64,000 nucleotides of DNA from Tilletiopsis washingtonensis (Eukaryota; Basidiomycota; Exobasidiomycetes; Entylomatales), in contig NW_020312006.1 in the NCBI RefSeq assembly GCF_003144115.1, positions 373,185 to 437,184 on the forward strand. Reading direction: 5' to 3'. The position numbers and the translations under genes were made by a program. Numbering within the stretch: the first letter of the stretch is position 1; the number at the start of each line of letters is the position of its first letter. The notes beneath the pieces are model-generated. The model saw only the letters and a program-made list of their open reading frames with translations. It was not told where the DNA came from and ran no database searches. Positions 45,601 through 55,353 of the stretch are shown one piece after another.

Positions 45601-45985
45601 GCCCCGAGCTGCTTGACGATGACGCCGTGGTAGCACTCGCAACTGCAGCAGGCGGCCGCGTAGGTTGAGGCTGCGGCCGAGAAGCCATCTCCTCCGCCGA
45701 GTCCTCGATCGAAGATGCCGAAGCCGAGAGCGACGTACCGAGGTCCAGGCTGCTGATCTCGGCCTGCGGGCTCAGGCGCGGCACGAAGGCGGGCGAGTTG
45801 AGCGGCGCTGCTGCTGCTGCGTCCGTAGTGAGCGGCCCGAGACCGACAGACGCGGGCGAGGAGCAGTCTGGCTGCGATGCGCCGGGCGAGTGCGCAGACG
45901 ACGACGAGGAGCGGACATGCGGCGCGTCCGAGGAGCTGCGTGGAGACTGCATGGCGCCGACGCCGAGCCCCGGGCTGGCCGCCAT
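42681..45985 (-). CDS. Tandem CCCH zinc-finger RNA-binding protein (TTP/ZFP36, Cth1/Zfs1 family)
   Basis: Exons 45985-44212 and 44158-42681 give 1083 aa. Two fingers of exact C-x8-C-x5-C-x3-H form lie at 601-620 and 639-658, separated by the canonical 18 residues. Each has the family lead-in (YKTELC, YKTEIC). TTP-family proteins bind AU-rich elements in 3' UTRs and recruit mRNA decay enzymes. Everything outside the fingers is long, Ser/Pro-rich and probably disordered; a coiled coil ([20 protein letters not shown]) precedes the fingers. At over 1000 aa it is much longer than yeast Cth1/Zfs1 (roughly 300-400 aa). The single 53-bp intron sits ten residues before the first finger. An upstream exon cannot be excluded, since the leader is long. 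Confidence 0.9.
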
Positions 45986-48871
45986 TGGTGGTGCGGCGCG
46001 ACCAGTGGCGTGAGCGAGGTGGCTTGAAGAGGCGATGGCGCGCTCCTGAGCGATGCCGGAGCTGGTGGGGCGGCTGAGGTGGAGGAGTGTGTGCGAGCAG
46101 GGCGGCGCGGCGGCGTGCCGGTCGAGAGTGAGCGTGAGGGAGCAAGGCCGGGAGCGAGGGCGATGTGCAGTTGGTGGTGGTGTGGGCTGGGCGGGACGGA
46201 GCGGGTCTATGAGGTGCAGCGGCGAGGAGGAGCAGGAGGAGGGAAAGAGAGGAGCGGGCGCAGAGGTGCTGCCTCATATATGCGGCTGGCCTGGGGGGCG
46301 GCGAGCGCGAGTGTCGGGCGAAGCACCCGCCGCGAGGCGCTACACTCGCCGCCAGCGGGCGCCCAGCGATGGGCACATCGCCGATGCAGGCCTGCCGTCT
46401 GCTCTGCTCTTCCGAACTGCTCTTCTCTGCGTCTGCTGGCAATGCTGGAGGCGGGCCGCGCTCGGGCGAGGTGCGAGCATGCGTCCAGGGGGCGGAAGCG
46501 TGGTCCTGCATCGCGGCGCTCGGCGCAGCAGCGCACAGCAACAGAGCAGAACAGAGCGAGGTGCAGAGGCAGAGAAGAGCTGCCTCGTGCGCCCTCTCGC
46601 TGCGTGCACCTCTGCAAACGGCGCCAGGCGCAAAGCGATCAAAGTGCCGCAAAGTGCTCCGAGCTTCAGCGCTTGTCATCTCGGCACGCCCCAGGGCGTC
46701 AGCAGGACGCGCTCGCTGTCGGCCTGCCTCTCGCGTCTGCGCCCTGAGACGCCGCAGCCGCTCTATCTCGCGCCGCCGCATGCGATGGCGAGCGCACGCC
46801 CTCTCCTGCTGCGGTTGCCTGAGAGGCAGCGCACGCGGCACGCAGAGGGAGGGCGCACCATCTCCTCTTTCAGGGGCTTGTGGCGGCTCGTATGCTCCTG
46901 TCTCTGCTCTGCGTGCCTACCACCTCGTCCCTGCGCAGCGAGCTGCGAGACCGTCGGCATCGAGGCGTTGCTGCGCCCCAACGCAGCGCTGGTTCGTCCC
47001 CACGCTCTTGCAGTCCGCGCTACCCGCGGTGCCGAGCCCGAAGGACACTCTTCTGCGCTGGCAGCGCAGTCCAGGCCGCGTCGCAGCGTGCCTGCAGGAG
47101 TCGTCATGCGTGCTGAGGCAGAGTGGTGCCAGGGGGCATTGAGCGCCCTATTTCCGTGCGTAGGCAGCGCCACGTGCTGCTTGAAGAGGGAGGCCAGGAG
47201 GCAGGCCTCACTTGTCGGCTGGGAGAGGCTGCGGCTCGGTCCGAGCGAGACCACTTTGCTCATACAGAGCAAGGCGGATACTCCGATGCAGATACGTCAC
47301 GGCTCCGCGCTGCCTCGTGCTGCGAGAGCAGCGCATGGGCGCCGCCGAAGACCGCATACTTGCAAAGGCTCTGCGTGTTGCCCTTGAGCGCACTTGGGAC
47401 CGCGCGAGAAGGACGCCCGGTGCAGCCGCATGCCGCACGGTGCGGAGAGAGCTCTCGTCCTTCCTGCTCGCCGTCTTGAGGCCCGGCGCTTCTTCCGCTC
47501 AGCTGATCCTTGTCTCAACACCGCGGATGACGAGCTGTTCAAGCCGCGGTTGTGATCACGGAGGTGCGAGGAGAGGCCGGAACGGGAAACGGAGAAAGCA
47601 AGGCGCCTGGACACCCAGGCTAGAGCGCAGTCTGAGCAGGGGTGCCTCGATGCGGCGCCAAAGCGGCATCAGAGTGGTCTTGGCGCTGCCCTGTCGACGG
47701 ATATAGACGGAAAGATGAGACTCATGGCGTACAGGCCTGAAGCAGGGCCGTCCCACGTCTCTTCGCGACGGTGGGTTGCGGGCTTTGGGCGCGAGTCTGA
47801 TGCGTGCTGCCCCTGCGATGCATGCGGGTGCTGCGCCTGCGTGCTGTGCACGGCTGGTGATGCATCTGCTGTCCGAGGGTGAAAGCACGCTTGTTAAGAC
47901 ACCCCTAGCCTCTCGGCCGTAGCGAGCACTCTGCGGCGGAGCTCTTGCGCCCAGCAAGAGGTCCTGCGGCTGGCAGATCTTCTTCCTCGTCTGCTCAGGG
48001 GACGAAGCGCGCACCGAGCATGCAGGCACAGAGCGAGCCCCTCGCGCGGCGGAAGGCCGTGGGCACTCTGAAGCCACAGGGACTGCGAAATGTGACGTCT
48101 GCGGAAGAAAGTGGGTCAGCACTGCCTGCGTGCTCTCTGTAGCCGCTGAAGTCACCGTCCGCCCCCATCGGGCGCGCGCGCGATGCGAGCTCGCGCACTC
48201 GCCATGACTCGCGGCCGGCCATGAGCTGTGCAGCATGGTAGCCGCGGCAAACAAGCTCGATCTCCTCAAGGCCTCATCCGCCCTTCCGTCTTGGGCTTGG
48301 TGCTGCAAGGTGCCGTCCTCCCGCCGTGCCGGAAACGCGTGTGCCAGCCAGCAGAGCGCGGCGACAGGTGCTGCGTCCGCCCGCTTGCCGTGTAGAGCTG
48401 CAGCTCGTCGGCATCTCTCGCGCTGGTGCTCTACTCAGCTCAGCGCCAATGGCACCTCTCGCCAAGTTGAGCTCGCGACCTCTGCTGTGCGTGCATCTCG
48501 AGCGTCGCCCTGAGGCCCTTGTGTGCTTTGGATGGCAAGAGGCGACATGCAGGCGGCGCGTCTCGTCGTGCGGCGTTCCTCCAACGGCCCTCCACCCGCC
48601 GCGGCGGCACGTGACGCGCGCTGCCCAAGGATTTTGCCCTCTGGCGGCGGCGCGCGCGGCGCAGGCGGCGGAGCGCGGCCAAAAAGTGGCCGGCGCTCGG
48701 ACGAAGGCGAAGGTGAGGCGCAGTCGAGTCGGGGTCTTGTGCACACGACCACCACCCTCGCCACCTCTCTCGACGAGCGCGCTTGCATCTGCCACAGCCA
48801 GCCACGTCCCACGGCAGCTCAGCACTGCTCTCACCTTCCGCGCCTCGTCTGCCCCGCGCCGCGCCGCCGCC
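45986..48871. other. 2.9-kb divergent upstream region
   Basis: It lies between the TTP-like gene (-) and NMD3 (+). Open frames up to ~570 codons occur but overlap on both strands and look random. I support no gene. Long leaders are common for regulatory genes such as the TTP-like one. Confidence 0.5.
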
Positions 48872-50892
48872 ATGGAGCTCGCGCCACACGTGCCGCAGGC
48901 CGGCATGGTGCTGTGCGCCGACTGCGGCGTGCCCATCGTGCCGTCGTCTGCGAACCTGTGTCTCTCCTGCCTGCGCAACTCGGTCGACATCACCGAGGGC
49001 ATCCCGAAGCAGGCGACGATCAACTTCTGCCGCAACTGCGAGCGCTACCTCAACCCGCCGCAGAGCTGGGTCACCTGCCAGCTCGAGAGCCGCGAGCTTC
49101 TGGCCATCTGCCTCAAGAAGCTCAAGGGCCTCAACAAGGTCCGCCTCATCGACGCCGGCTTTGTGTGGACGGAGCCGCACTCGAAGCGGCTGCGCGTCAA
49201 GCTCACGGTGCAGAAGGAGGTGAGTTCGGCGAAGCGATGCAGTGGCGTCACGCCTGGGTGGGACTGTGGAGCGCAGCAGCGGTCCGGCCGTCAAGCGCAT
49301 GGGCGCGCCGGAGCAGAAGCGCTGGGTGATGCATGTGCCTCTGCCGAGCGCCTGCCTGGCCTCCCCTGTGGTGTGGAGGCGTGGTCGCCAGACTGCCGAG
49401 TGGCCAAGCGCATGCTGACCACTCCCTCCTCAGGTGCTGACGTCGACGATCCTGCAACAAATATTCGAGATTGAGTTCATCGTGCAGTACGGACAGTGCC
49501 CCGACTGCACTCGATTGGCGGCGAAGAACACGTGGAAGGCGATGGTGCAGGTGCGGCAGAAGGGTGAGTACACCAGTGGCGGTCAAGCTGCCACCAGCAG
49601 TCACCGCATCTCACACGCCCCTGCAGTGCCGCACAAGCGCACGTTCCTGTACCTCGAGCAGCTCATCCTCAAGCATAACGCACACCGCGACACGATCAGC
49701 ATCCAGGAGAAGAAGGACGGCCTCGACTTCTACTACGTGCAGCGCTCGCACGCCGTCAAGATGTGCGAGTTCCTCGCCTCCGTCGTGCCCGTGCGGACGC
49801 AGTCGTCGAGCGCCGTCGTCTCGATGGACATCCACACGTCGACAGTGAACAACAAATTCAGCTACAGCGTGGAGATTGCGCCGGTCTGCAAGGACGACCT
49901 GGTGTGCCTGCCCAAGTCGCTGGCACGGCAAATGTCGCAGATGCCGCAGCTCGTGCTGTGCCAGCGCATCAACAATGCGCTGCGCTTCATCGACCCCAAC
50001 TCGCTGCAGATTGCCGACCTGCCCGCCGACAAGTACTGGCGCGAGCCGTTCGGCACGCTGTGTGCCATTCCCGAGCTCATCGAGTTCCTCGTGCTCGACA
50101 TTGAGCCGACGGGCGCCGTGACGGGCAACGGGCGCTGGGTCGCCGCCGACGCGCAGGTCAGCCCGATGAACGCGACCAGCTTCGGCCAGGCCGACGCCGT
50201 GTACCACACGCGCACCCATCTCGGCGCACTGCTGCAGCCGGGCGACACGGTGCTCGGCTACAACTTGCGCAACGCCAACTTCAACAACGCCATCTGGGAC
50301 TCGCTGGACCACGGGCGCACGCCGGACATCGTGCTCGTGCGCAAGAGCTACCCGGACAGCAAGAAGCGGCGGCGCGGCCGCAACTGGAAGCTCAAGTCGA
50401 TCGCCAAGGAGGCGGGCGACGACGTGGAGAAGGAGGGCACGGGCCGCGGCGCCCTCGGCCGCAAGGGCGGCCTCGACGGCAAGAACGTCGAGCGCGACTA
50501 CGAGATGTTCCTGCGCGAGCTGGAGGAGGACGAAGAGATGCGCGCCGGCGTCAATCTCTACCGCGACCCGGCCGCCGAGGCGCGTGCGCAGCGTCGCCGC
50601 GAGGAGAAGGCCCTGGCGCGGGCACGGAAAGCCGCAGGCCTCGATGCCGACGGCAATGTGCCCGGCCAGGACGGCATGGAGGTCGACGGCGAGGCGGAGC
50701 AGCCCGACTTCGACGACGGCCGCACGGACGACGGCTTCACCACCGACGGCGAGTCGGAGTTCGGCGACGACGATATCCCGCGTGTCCGTCTCGAGGAACT
50801 GCTCGACGAGTTCGAGGACAGTGAGTTGCACAGCCTCGTCGTGCCGCCCATGCTACGCTGACACTGCTGCAGAGATGGCCATCGAGGACTAG
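48872..50892 (+). CDS. NMD3: NMD3, 60S ribosomal subunit nuclear export adaptor
   Basis: Exons 48872-49219, 49434-49563, 49627-50820 and 50873-50892 give 563 aa. Nmd3 binds the 60S joining face and recruits Crm1/exportin. The N-terminal zinc-binding region is intact (CADCGVPI, CLSCLRNSVDITEGIPKQ, FCRNCERYLNPP), followed by the core (SRELLAICLKKLKGLNKVRL, then DAGFVWTEPHSKRLRVKL and TFLYLEQLILKH). The acidic C-terminus with hydrophobic spacing (VRLEELLDEFED) is the likely Crm1 export signal. The last exon is only 20 bp and codes KMAIED after the junction. Intron 2 is 63 bp, a multiple of three without an in-frame stop, so retention would insert 21 residues. It is slightly longer than yeast Nmd3 owing to a charged C-terminal region. 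Confidence 0.96.
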
Positions 50893-51055
50893 TCACGCAC
50901 GATCGTCGCTCCCACCCGCCGCGCAGTCTCTCATCCTGTACTCTCTTTCTCTGCATGCCACGCTCTCAACGTCACAATGCACGCTTCCGCCCACACTCGG
51001 CAGCCCCGAGCGCAGCGTGAGGTGCTCTAGTTGTTGGTGCATTAGCGGGTCCAGT

Positions 51056-54000
51056 CTATTTTGCGTCGTCGTCGGACTTGAGCGTCAGCCAGGCGTCGCG
51101 CGCCTCGACGGCCTCGAGGCGCACGGCTCGGCGCGGACTGTGGGCCAGGCGCTGCATCAGCATCGCTCCATCGGTCGAGCGTGGTGCAGACTCACTCATC
51201 GATGCCGACGCCTGGAGCGGCGAGGCCGCGCTGAACGCGCACGCGGTGCGGGTGCAGCACCGCGTACGTGACGGAGCGCGCGAGGGACGCGAGGCATCGC
51301 AGCGCTGCGATGCGAGTGTCCTAGGGCGTAGCAGTCAGCATCAAGGAGGCAGATGACTCTGCATGATGGCAGACTCACCGCCGGACTGTGCTCTGAAGGC
51401 GTGGCAACCGAGAGGAGCCGCTCGATGAGCGTGCTCACGTGGCTCTCGACCAGGTCGAGCGGCATGTTCTCGCGCTTTGGCGCGCCCTCAGGCACGCTGC
51501 CGGCGAGGATGGCGTCGCTGCGCTCCTTCTTGCCCACAGCCGCCGCCAGCGCCACGGTCTGAGCGGCACTGGCGCGTGCGCCGGCGTCGGGCAGGTCGAG
51601 GGCACGCAGAAGCAGAGGGAAGAGATCGCTGAGCCGTTCGCGCGTCGTCTGTCGTGGCATGCTCGGCAGCAGCGCGGCGAGTGCGATGAGGTAGACGCCC
51701 TGCACGGCCGCAGCCGGTGCCCCAGGAGCGGGCTGCGCCTCGCGGTAGCCGGCGATGATCTTGGGCAGGACGAAGGAGTAAAAGCGCTGCCGGTGCAGCA
51801 GCCGCACCACCGCGCCATTCTCTTTGGACAGAACCCCATCGTCGGTGCGAGCGATCAGACCAAGGCCGCGGGCGGCGTCGCGCGCCAGGTCGGGCGTGTC
51901 GAAGAGCGAGAGGATGCGCAGAAGCATGCCCTCGGCAGCCGCGCTGGTGCGCGTCATCAAAGCCTTTGCGATCCAGCACCAGATGCGCAGAGCAATGCGA
52001 CGCCGCTGGGGATCAGCCGAGGCCTGCTCGATGCACGAATGCCAAAAGTCGTCGAGCAGTGCCGCAGCCTCGGGCTGCAACGGCTCGGCGATCGACTTGT
52101 TGAAGACAGCGGCCAGAGCCGCACAGCCAGCGGTCTCTTCCGCCCGGCTCGCGGCCGCCAGCGTCCAAGGCAGCAGCTCGCGCGCCCACTGCACAGCATC
52201 GCCGCCGCGCGGCGGCGGCACTGACTTGTGCAGCGCCACGTAGGCCGCCAGAAAGGCGGGCAGCGCAGCGCGGTGCGCCGGCTGAGCATCGGTAGCCAGT
52301 GGCAGGAAGCGCACCTCGCTGGAGGCGAGGCCCGGGCCAAGAGAGAGCGGCCCTTGCTGGCCGGCCTCGATAAGAGGATAGAGCCAAGCGACAAGCGACT
52401 GCTGCTTTGCGGGCTCGAGCATGCGTACCAGCGTCGTCACGGCGCTGCCCACGTCTGCCACGACGCGCGGATCAGCGGCCACCGGCACAGCCGCAGCGCC
52501 GGCACTGCTGCGCACAGCGGCGGCGAAGACGAGAGAGAGGAGTCGCGGCGGCAGCGAGACGGCATAGCGCGGCAGGTCGGTGTGTCGCTCCGAGGCCTTG
52601 TCCTCCAGCAGTGTCTGCAGCGTGACGAGCAAGCCACGCACGTAGCCAACGTTTGCTTCACGCTCGGCCGGCGCCGAGTAGTCTGCCGCGCAGGCGAGAT
52701 CCAGCTTGGTGACAACGCGCACCACGAGCGTGTCGAAGAGGTTCGGCTGCGCACAGAGACGTGCCAGTGCACTGAGTGCACGACGCAGGCGGCTGCGCTC
52801 GGCCTCTTGTAGCGCTGCGTCGCCACTGCTGCTCATGCGGTCGGGCAGTGCTGCGAAGAGCAGCGGAAGCGTCGTCGCCTCGAGGATGTGCGAGTGGCGC
52901 AGCGAGAGCTCGCGCAGGCCGTCCAGTGCCGGACCTCGCACCTCGTCGCCGTGCGCCGCAAGCAGCAGCTCGTTGACGCCCTCGGTGAGGTAGTCGATCT
53001 CGCGCGCCTCGAGGAAGCCAGGAATTCGCGCGAGGGCCAGGAAGGCGTGCAGTGCCGGCAGGCGGTACTGCGTCGAGCGCAGGCCGTTTGCAAGAGCGCC
53101 GACGAGGTCATCACGAAACGGCTCGAGCGGCCGCGAGTCAATCTCGTAGCTGCGCGCCGGCGCTGGGGAGGCCTTGGGCGCCGCCGTGCTGCCTTCTGCC
53201 GATACAGGCGTGGGCGTGACGGCGCTTGTGCTCGAAGAAGCAGTGCCGAAGCCGACGGCCTTGGCGGCAGGCTGAGATGGAGCCGCAGCGCCCCACGTCT
53301 CGCGGCCCTCGTACGCATCGCGCAGCGCGCGCAGGAGCGTGCCGATGTGCTCCAGGATGGGCGCACGCACGCTCACGTCGTCGGCATTCTTCCAGTAGGT
53401 GAGCATCTGCTCCAGCATGCCGTACAGCGCCAGGTAGGCGGTACTGGGCGCCGCGCGCACGAGGCAGGCCAGGATGGTCGCGGCATGCGGCGCGAGCACC
53501 TTGGCTGGCTCCTCCAGCACGTCGAGACAGTCTGCCACTATCCGCGGCGCCAGGCCCTCTGGTGGCTCGACGCCGAGATACAACACGCGCATGAAGGAGA
53601 CGAGCGTTCGCTGCGACGCCAGAGAGGTTGCGTCGTCTGTGGCGTGCATGATCTGCGTGCACATGTCAGCAAGCTCGACCCACGCGTGTGGTCAAGAGGG
53701 GCACACTAACCTCGATCTTCAGGCCCTCCCACAAGCGACTCTCGTTGGCCAGGGCAGCCTCGCGGCCGAACACCGGCAGTGCCTCCTCGAGCACGGCAAG
53801 CGTCTCGAGCTTGGCGTTGCCGCCTGCCGCCGCCAGCTTCTCGAGCAGCAGCGGCATGGCGTGTGGCGCCAGCACGGGCGAGGCGACCAGGCAGCGGCGC
53901 AGCGCCAGGGTCAGCTGCTCGGTGGAGATGCCGTACGGATCGTCTGGCGGCGGCCGGAACGTGATGGGGAAGTAGCAGTACGTGGCGTCGAAGAAGGCCT

Positions 54001-54946
54001 GTCGCGTCCAGAGCATCTCAGCATGCATGTGGCAGCGTCCTGATCGACGTGTGCAAGACACTCACCTCGCCGAGCTCCCGGCTCATCTCAAACTCGCGCA
54101 GCAGCACCCAGTCAGTGGCGAAGCAGTAGAGCAGGTTGCGCGGGTCCTTTTCGCCCTCGACGAGCTTGAGATAGCCGCGCAGAAACGTCTCGCCCAGGCT
54201 GGCCTTGAGCGAGTTGCGATGCCGCGCCACGAGCACGTCGACGAGGCGGTAGATGAGGTAGCGCATTGCCTGTGGATACAGCGAGGGCGTGACATGGGCA
54301 AAGAGGCTAGACGCGGCAGGCACGTCAGCAGCTGCGGAAGGCCGGCCAGTGCTGCTGCGGCCTCGCAGCAGCACACGTTCTGTACGCACCTCTCGGCCAC
54401 GTCCTTCGCCGCCTCTGCGCCGAACACATCGAGCGCCGCCAGCCGGGCCAGCGCCTCGAGCGTCGCCGCCAGCGGCTCGGCACCGACGGGGATGCGGCGG
54501 TGGCGGAAGCTGGGCGCACTGCCGGCGACGGGCGGCGCAGCGGCGTTGTGGGCGCGCGCGAGCGAGTCGGCAATGAGCACGGCGTCCTCGAGCTTGCCGG
54601 CGAAGAAGCCGGCGAGCGTCAGACTGGCCTGCCGCTCGAAGAGCTGCGGCACGCCGGCGCTGCCGCCGGCACTGCCCTCGGCGGGGGCGGACTGCGCCGG
54701 TGCGAGCTCCGTGACGACGAGCGCGAGGAGACGCAATGCGCGGCCGCGGCGCGCCTCGTCGTCGTCGGTGAGGGCGTCGCCGAGCATGCGGATGAGCTGC
54801 AGCAGCGAGAGGCGGCGCGCCTCGAGCTGTGCACGCAGCTGCGGCGGCAGCGGCGCCGCGGCATCGTCGGCGAGAAAGGCGCGGATCGCCTGCGTCGCAA
54901 CGGACGACGGCGAGAGCGGCGGCGGTGGCGACGCCTCGGCGGCCAT
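51056..54946 (-). CDS. MMS19: MMS19, cytosolic Fe-S assembly targeting (CIA) HEAT-repeat protein
   Basis: Exons 54946-54390, 54306-54066, 54016-53711, 53652-51379, 51320-51196 and 51137-51056 give 1194 aa. MMS19 delivers Fe-S clusters to DNA polymerases, helicases such as XPD and other nuclear proteins. The diagnostic block is present: FFDATYCYFPITFRPPPDDP, then YGIS, preceded by SLYPQAMRYLIYRLVDVLV. Most of the rest is HEAT-like helical repeats in one 2.3-kb exon. The C-terminal repeat reads TRIAALRCLASLA and ends DDPRRAVRLEAVEARDAWL, as in other MMS19 proteins. The last junction uses the second of two nearby acceptors (CCCACAG, not GATGCAG), because only that one keeps the frame. It is convergent with NMD3 and divergent from the FunK1 gene. 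Confidence 0.95.
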
Positions 54947-55353
54947 GCTGACGGATGCGAAAGGGCGCAGCAAGAGGAGATGGCGGACGGGAAGACGGCG
55001 AGACGCGAGAGCAAGATCTGCTCTGCCGCCGCCGCTCGGCCTCAGCACCCGCTCCGCCCGCCGCGCGGCGCGCGCGGCGCGCCCGATGCGTCACCGTCAC
55101 GCGACCCCGTGCTGCCCTCTCTCCCTGTGATGATCACTGGCCGCTGCTCTGTTCCGCACCACCACCTCCGCCCTCAACTTTCGCCCTTTCCCGAACGCAA
55201 ACTCCACACCGCCTCTACCGCGGCTCTCGCTCCGTACTTCGCTGCAGACGCCGCGCAAGCGCCCACCGCAGCGCTTCTGCAAGCTGTCAGCAGAGCGGCG
55301 CAAGTCTGACACGCAGCTGCGGCGGTGCTCCTGACTTTGTCCGCCCCAGCGCC
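54947..55353. promoter_or_regulatory. Divergent promoter region, MMS19 / FunK1 kinase
   Basis: 407 bp between opposing starts, rich in CG-alternating sequence near 55060-55080 and CT-rich toward 55200. I see no specific site. Confidence 0.45.

Noticed and set aside
45117-46841. A 574-codon minus-strand frame overlapping the TTP-like gene
   Set aside because: Different phase from the zinc-finger frame, Arg/Ala/Ser-rich noise; the true frame is fixed by the CCCH fingers.
51140-51165. Alternative acceptor GATGCAG for the last MMS19 exon
   Set aside because: It shifts the frame; the later CCCACAG acceptor restores the conserved DDPRRAVR ending.
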